Below are positions 58,390 to 64,000 of a DNA stretch of 64,000 nucleotides, one piece after another. The notes beneath the pieces are model-generated. The model was not told the DNA's origin, did no database searches, and saw only the letters and a program-made list of their open reading frames with translations. Source of the DNA: Diphasiastrum complanatum. Lineage: Eukaryota; Streptophyta; Lycopodiopsida; Lycopodiales; Lycopodiaceae. The stretch lies in contig CM055113.1 of NCBI GenBank assembly GCA_029204225.1, forward strand, positions 13,590,906 to 13,654,905, read 5' to 3'. Position numbers and translations under genes: made by a program. How positions within the stretch are numbered: position 1 is the first letter of the stretch; each line of letters begins with the position of its first letter.

Positions 58390-58745
58390 AAAGGCAAATC
58401 CAGCTTTCTATTGCTTTGTTGATTTCAAGAAAGCTTCTGATATTGTGCCAAGGCAAAGTCGCAGGTTAGAATGGAAGAGCTGCTGGTTCTTGAAGAGCTA
58501 AGAGAGGACTTAAGCTCTACAAGCAACTATGACCTGAATTAGAAAGACTGCTTGTGGATGGTACAGGGCAGAACAAAGCGGAAGCTTTTACAACAATATC
58601 TATATTAAGCAAGGACTCTCTCTCTCTCTCTCTCTCATACTCTTTGTGGATAAGAGAGCAGTGAGCACCAGGAGTTTTCAAAGCCTTTTGCTGATGCAGA
58701 ACAAATGCAAGAAAGTATATACCAAAAAATTTAGAATAGAATTGC
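58385..58745 (+). pseudogene. LINE (non-LTR) reverse-transcriptase relic
   Basis: One frame reads ANPAFYCFVDFKKASDIVPR, the LINE RT motif (A)FVDLKKAFDTVPR with its catalytic Asp. After two stops comes GSFYNNIYIKQGLSLSLSL followed by ILFVDK, the equivalent of the F.N.IGVKQGCPLSPTLF block. The CPLSPTL codons have turned into a CT-microsatellite. The YADD block and the rest are missing. It lies just after the PP2C gene. Confidence 0.72.
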
Positions 58746-60020
58746 ACATATGCTGGAAGGAAATTTAACTAAAGTGATCAAAATCATCATTAGTTGGTGC
58801 ATTATCTTCCAATGAAAAGCTGGAAGTTTTCGCAATCAAACTCCTAATCAATGAGACCCATAGGCCTATTCATTATTTGGAGGGTTGAATTAGTGACAGG
58901 ATTAAGAGTTACTAGCTAGGGATGAACAGTAGCCCAAGAATCAATATATGTCCCTAATAGTGTCAAATACATGGCCCAAGTCCTTGAACCATATGTTCCC
59001 AATGTCAAATAATAGCATGGGTACCTGTGTAGTTATTTAGAATATGCTTGTAACTGAGCTATCTACTTAAAAAGGAAAGTGTTGACTTTCCAATTTTGTA
59101 AGTGGATTTTCCTTAATTTGTTTATAAAAACTTTGTTATCATTTATTCCCCCTATCACCCTCTTTTCAACAAAAGCATTCCATTCATTATTGTAATCAAG
59201 GTCAATGTTACGTTCCTAGGTTACCCCAAGTTGACCAGGCCTTGACCATGGATATGGGGGATACAATGATTTCTGAATTGTATGTTTGTTTTACTATAAT
59301 AAAACTAGTATTTTTTACTTCGGGGAATGAAAACCATGTCGTTATTGTCTCTAGTGGTGGTACTGATGCTTCTGGTGGGTTTGTACACCCCATGCGCTTG
59401 AGCTGTCATGCATGACAATAGGACCTATATTGATCAAATCGTGATGGAAGCAATTTTTTGTGGAAAATTGTTATTAAAATCTTGAAATAGAGCACTATGA
59501 TGAATGGAGGTTTGTAAAACGAAATTTTCAAATACAGAGTCATCACTAGTGGTGCATTGAGTTTCACCTAAATATATTGTAAAAGTTTCAATTTTTTTTT
59601 CACAATCATAGCTATCAATAGTAGTAATTTCTGTAGTCTCATGTTATTGGTGTTGGGGATGCAATCAAGATTGCCGAAACTTGCTTCTCTACCATTACAA
59701 ACTTCACAAGCCGATAGTACATAACCCTCAATTATGAAATTTGTGGGTTGCTCAGCAATAATTTTTTGTCACATCAGAAAGCTCAGAATATAAAGGAAAA
59801 TGTTTTGGGTCCTTTTACTAAAAACGAGCTTATGTATCTGGTGTAAAGACCAAAGTTTTCTCCTGTTGATTCTGCTACATTAAGGGGATCATATTGTTGG
59901 ACTTTGAATAAAATCATGAATTTCTTGATTGCTTCCCCTTTTAGGGACTTCTAGAGAGACCAATTCCCCGTCCGAAAACCCCTAACACCAAAGTACTAAT
60001 GGTATTTTGTGTCCCAATCT
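58746..60020. other. Non-coding, nothing recognised
   Basis: AT-rich sequence with scattered stops on all frames longer than 60 codons. No domain, RNA gene or terminal repeat was recognised. Confidence 0.4.
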
Positions 60021-60025
60021 AAGAA

Positions 60026-60250
60026 AGCGGACCCTGCATCCGAACGCGCGTCCGCTTCCGGGCGCGGACGCGCTAGGGGTGCGTCCGGGGGTCCGGATGC
60101 GTCCACTTTTTTTTTTTAATTTTTGTTAGTGTTAAATAGCATTAAAAACGTAAAAAAAAAAATTGGATGCGTCCGACCCCGCGTCCAGGGGTCGGACGCG
60201 TCCGGGTCCAGACGTCGGACGCGGACGCGGAATGCCCGCGTCCGGCCCGA
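60026..60250. repeat. GC-rich cluster of 'gcgtccg' motifs
   Basis: Repeated 'gcgtccg' and 'ggacgcg' words lie on both sides of an A/T-rich centre (60105-60160), for example 'ggtccggatgcgtccac' and 'ggtcggacgcgtccggg'. The layout resembles a small fold-back element, but I could not align two full inverted arms. Confidence 0.55.
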
Positions 60251-60299
60251 ACCCTCCATATGAAGCATGGACTCTTGCACTGGATATTGGTCCCATAAC

Positions 60300-60880
60300 C
60301 ATAGAATGTAGATCAAAGATGGAAGTTTTGTTCCGGAACGTGATCTGGGAAATCCCATTAGGGTTTCCCGGAACTTGTAGTAAATGTATATTTTTTTCAA
60401 TTCTCTTTTTCAAAATAACAGAAGTGTGTTGTGTGAAATTGTTTAGCCAATGTCAATTTTTTTCTACTACTAGAAACGTTTTTTTTAGGTGATTTAGTGG
60501 TTTTTCTTTTAAGTTTTATGAAAAAAATTTACCAAAAAAAAAAGCAATCCGAAACGCTCGTTCCGGATCGCTGTTGCAGCGGAACGCGATCTGCTGCAAC
60601 ATCGATGTAGATATACAAGGGTTGTTCAATGTTATTCAATGCCTTGCGTGATCTAAAAATGTAGCAAAGCAAACTTGACTCCAATGCAACTGTGTATAAT
60701 TTAGTATTCCTAGTACCTAATACCTATCATTGTTTTTTTGAAATTTATAGGCTTTTAATTTTCCCCTAAGACACCTAGGAAAATTCACAAAGAAAACCTT
60801 TTAAAAAAAAATTCCCATGCCGAAGGGACCCAGAAATGTTCCGGAACTTGATCAGAACACTACGTTCCAGAGCGCGATGC
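60300..60880. repeat. Dispersed 'ttccggaac' palindromes
   Basis: 'gttccggaac', 'ttcccggaac', 'gttccggatcg' and 'gttccagagcgcgatgcatc' recur (about 60329, 60365, 60560, 60837 and 60870). They are spaced irregularly in AT-rich DNA, possibly subterminal parts of one or more MITEs. Confidence 0.4.
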
Positions 60881-63800
60881 ATCTGTGGTTCATCAACATA
60901 ATCCACGTCAAATTTCTCAATTACCCAAATAAAGAAATCTAACAGAAACAATTGAAAAAAGACGTTTTATCTAGGCCATGTACAAACAATTGAAAGAAAA
61001 TTCAAATCTTCATTGTTCATATATTCTTGTTGAAATTGTCTCTTTTTAAACAGGGCTGCTCAAAAATACAGGAAATATGTTTTTATTTTTGTCCTCTACA
61101 AGCCTCAAATTTCGAATTTATGGGCTAAGTAGTTTGAAAAAATTCTGCAACAAGCTTACTCCAAGCTGAGTTTGAAAAGAGACCCAAATCCTCTTGAAAA
61201 GTGATGGAAAAGGGCCTCAAACGGATCTGAACTGTGATCCGACTTTTTGCATTTGTAGATGAAAGTTGAACGCTCAATACGGCTCGGAACAATTTTACAG
61301 CAAAAGCCCCTTGAAAACCACTTAAAAGAGTGCAAATTTGACCTAGATAGGTGGCCCAAAAAATCCTCCTAGAATGCATTCCAGCACCCTCTTTCAATTA
61401 ATTTTTTGGCAAGTTTTTAAAGCAAAAAGGACACAATCTGTTGTCTGGATTTCGTCTACCTGGACAATGATAGAATATCTGGATTTTGCCCTCCTTCAGA
61501 TAGAATATCTGCTACAGAAGTCTTAGTTTCCTCTTCCTCCATTATCGATGCAAATTCAGCCTGCTTGTAAGAAATGGATCTTTGGGTTTTCTGTTAGCAC
61601 TTACCAAAGGCATCTGTAAGTGAAGGTGGTAAGGCACATAGTACATATAAGATATAGTTCTCAATTTTGGGTACAATATATGTATGTAGAGCAGCTCGAA
61701 GGTGAATCCCCCAACTGTCAAAAGCACACGAATAGAACCACAAAATGATACCGTAAATGATGAAAATGTCAGAAGAAACTTCAGCTAAAAAGTTTGAGTC
61801 TTTACACAGCCCACCAGTACGTTGCCTTTTAGGAGTATAACATCTTGGTTTCCAACCAATAAATCCTGCAAATTGTCTTTTCAAGAATAGCCACCTTCAA
61901 ATTCTTGTTGCTTTACTTTTGTAGTCCAGAATCTGGCGGGTTCTCTCAAAATCCCTTTTACCAGGTCACTTTAAGATAACTCGTTGCATTTTCTTGTAGT
62001 GTGCTCAAAGGCAGTCCTTTTGAGCAAAGGGGCGAGGATATAGACTCAATCCAAGGTCAAGCCATAAAGAGTCAATCACTGAACTAGCTCTGAGCTCATA
62101 CAGGAACAGAAGTGGTGAGGATATAAACTTGATCCAAGGTCAGATCATGAGGAGTCAATTGCTGAAGTTGCTCTGCACTGAGTGTTGTCTACCAAGTTGT
62201 AACCCAAATAAGAAATAATGTTATGCTAGAGGAACATCCCCGTACATTTGTAGTGATGCTACAGGGGAGGATGAGCACATTTGTTGTTTGCTCTTTCTTT
62301 TCTGATCTTTTGACATATGAACTGATTTTTTTGCTTTTGAATAATCTGAAGCTTCATGAGGCAACACCAGGATCTGACCAGCAATTGCTTCTCTCACTTT
62401 GGTTGTGATGACAGAAAAATTCAATGTCAAGAAGGTTTTGCAAAGAGGCAAGAATTAAAAGAAAGCATCAAACAAGTACTGGTAACAACATGCATTGTTC
62501 TACTTAGCATATACGTGTCACAAATAGCAAATTGAATGCATTACTAGAGTTGTTATTGATCAAGCAAACCTTGCATTTTGCTTTGGAAGCTACAATTTTC
62601 ACCCTGAAGAACATTTTAAATTTCTTATGGGTGGTAATTGAATGTCAAGTCTAGCCTTTTCACAAGTAGCCTTATTTCCCAGGTTGATTGTATATTAAAT
62701 GTCAAGAGTCTCAATGTGCTCTGGCAATCAATATCATGTGCACTAGGGGAGGACTTTCCCATTTCAATGTATGATCTCCACACTCTGCTTTGTCCACCAT
62801 ATGCTTTTCCAACCGGTGCTTAATTTACCTGTTTCTTTGATCACAATTAGTGTTGGTTTCAAAGCTTGAATTGGTAGTATGTAGGTAACAGAAAAATATT
62901 ATGTAACCGGTATCCTAAACCAAAGGCTTTGAGTGGCGAGTCATTAGCAAATTGTAGATGAAATTTTCATAGTTGCGATTGCTTGAGCCCTTGTGCAAGT
63001 TCACATGAAGACACGATATGAAAAAATCATTTGGGATGTCAAGTGATAGAAACTAGCTAGCTTTCTTTCCAACTAGATTTTAAACAAGTTGATGTAATGA
63101 AATGTAACTTTTTTTTTCTTCCATAAGGTGACTTCATTTCATAGTTTTACGAAATGCTATCCACTCGGGAAATGTGGTTCCCTAGGGAAACAGGAAATAA
63201 AAAAGTGGAAATGGGATACGGGGAACATGGAAGTGCCACCTCATCACAAAAGCAAACTATGTCAGGAAACACATATTCTCATTTGATTGTCTTTGCTCTA
63301 TAGTGCTATCCTTCATCAAATTTGAATCTGCCCACCACCAGACAAGTGATAGGAACTCGGTACATTGGTTGTACAACAAATGTTTGAAAGCTAATGTAGA
63401 TGTGTTTGTGCATTTGACATGCACCTACTCGAGGGTGCTGATGATGTAAGGAGGGATATCATATCATTTGGTCCAAGCTATGCATGCTGAAGTTGATGGT
63501 GTAAGACATTGTGGTTAGACATATGTTTGAAGATTGTATGTCTCCTTTGTTATGTCGAGTATTATCCTAGGCATAACACCAAGGTATTTGGGATGCCAAG
63601 TTGCCACATAGGTTCTCATATCAGGGCTAGATGCAAGTAGCATAATAAGGGGATTTTTTTGGAGCAATGGTTTGGGCTATCCACGCACTCAAGTCTTCTA
63701 AAGTTTTCTGTTTTCAAGTTTCAGTATCACTAGGATGCCACATCAAAATCACCTCTTCTCACTAATGTAGTAGTGAAGGCATTTGATCACCTCTCATTAC
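60881..63800. other. Non-coding, nothing recognised
   Basis: Several short ORFs up to about 96 codons exist on both strands, but none has a recognisable domain or coding context. Further exons of the PP2C gene could be hidden here, but I found none encoding a clear membrane anchor. Confidence 0.4.
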
Positions 63801-63806
63801 CTTGGG

Positions 63807-63811
<5 letters not shown>

Positions 63812-63869
<58 letters not shown>

Positions 63870-63873
63870 ACAT
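63812..63873. repeat. Compound (CT)n-(CA)n microsatellite
   Basis: About 17 CT units followed by about 14 CA units. Confidence 0.95.
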
Positions 63874-64000
63874 TCCATTAAGTCCATAACACATCATATT
63901 TATGTTAAGATGTACGAATGTCATTTCAAATATACCAAAGTCCCACAATAAAAGGTGGTCAACTATATTTCTTATTAATTGTTTGACTTTTATTGATATT

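Noticed and set aside
61920-61972. Possible last PP2C exon encoding SRIWRVLSKSLLPG or VQNLAGSLKIPFTR
   Set aside because: It has AG and GT borders by chance, but lies 4 kb downstream and shows no membrane anchor or similarity to the known C-terminus.

Overview
This is a gene-poor, repeat-rich nuclear window from a land plant with a large genome. The evidence is spliceosomal introns, a plant-type chloroplast PP2C gene with multi-kilobase introns, and plant Ty1/copia and Ty3/gypsy retroelements primed by the plant initiator-Met site TGGTATCAGAGC. Low gene density and intron gigantism suggest a fern, gymnosperm or another large-genome lineage, but the sequence does not fix the clade.

Layout. 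1-3.5 kb is G-rich non-coding DNA. 3.5-7.8 kb is a decayed minus-strand copia pol between two ~350 bp LTR-like repeats. 8.65-9.12 kb is an LTR. 10.0-17.6 kb is an old copia gag split by a complete younger copia element (10662-16790) with two ~1 kb LTRs, a PBS, a PPT and the target duplication ATCTT. 17.6-20.1 kb holds an LTR remnant, a minisatellite and T-rich repeats. 20.2-21.5 kb is a gypsy-type gag. 21.5-25.5 kb is an LTR element with no recognisable genes and an internal ~115 bp tandem array. 25.5-33.3 kb is a mosaic of gypsy and copia fragments. 33.3-36.1 kb is non-coding with tandem duplications.

36.2-42.2 kb is the most unusual part. A highly divergent, CENH3-like histone H3 variant (minus, single exon, intact) lies head to head with a two-exon gene for an unrecognised protein with an acidic run (plus, one in-frame stop). 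Their ~0.83 kb intergenic region has two TATA boxes, seven G-box (CACGTG) cores and mirror-image 5' leaders sharing 16-17 nt blocks with conserved spacing. Next to the pair is a minus-strand, exon-split gene resembling eukaryotic DNA transposases of the kind with 'GDLK' and 'GANS..PC..C' motifs. 42.5-45 kb has more gypsy and copia gag fragments, and 44.9-46.0 kb is microsatellite-rich.

47.26-57.8 kb (plus) is the one clear conserved host gene, a chloroplast-targeted PP2C orthologous to Arabidopsis TAP38/PPH1, the LHCII phosphatase of state transitions. Eleven exons can be placed to the base. Intron 3 holds an antisense gypsy integrase relic and intron 5 holds an intact-ended hAT-type MITE. 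Downstream are a LINE reverse-transcriptase relic (58.4-58.7 kb) and non-coding DNA with GC-rich repeats and microsatellites. No tRNA, rRNA or CRISPR array was seen.
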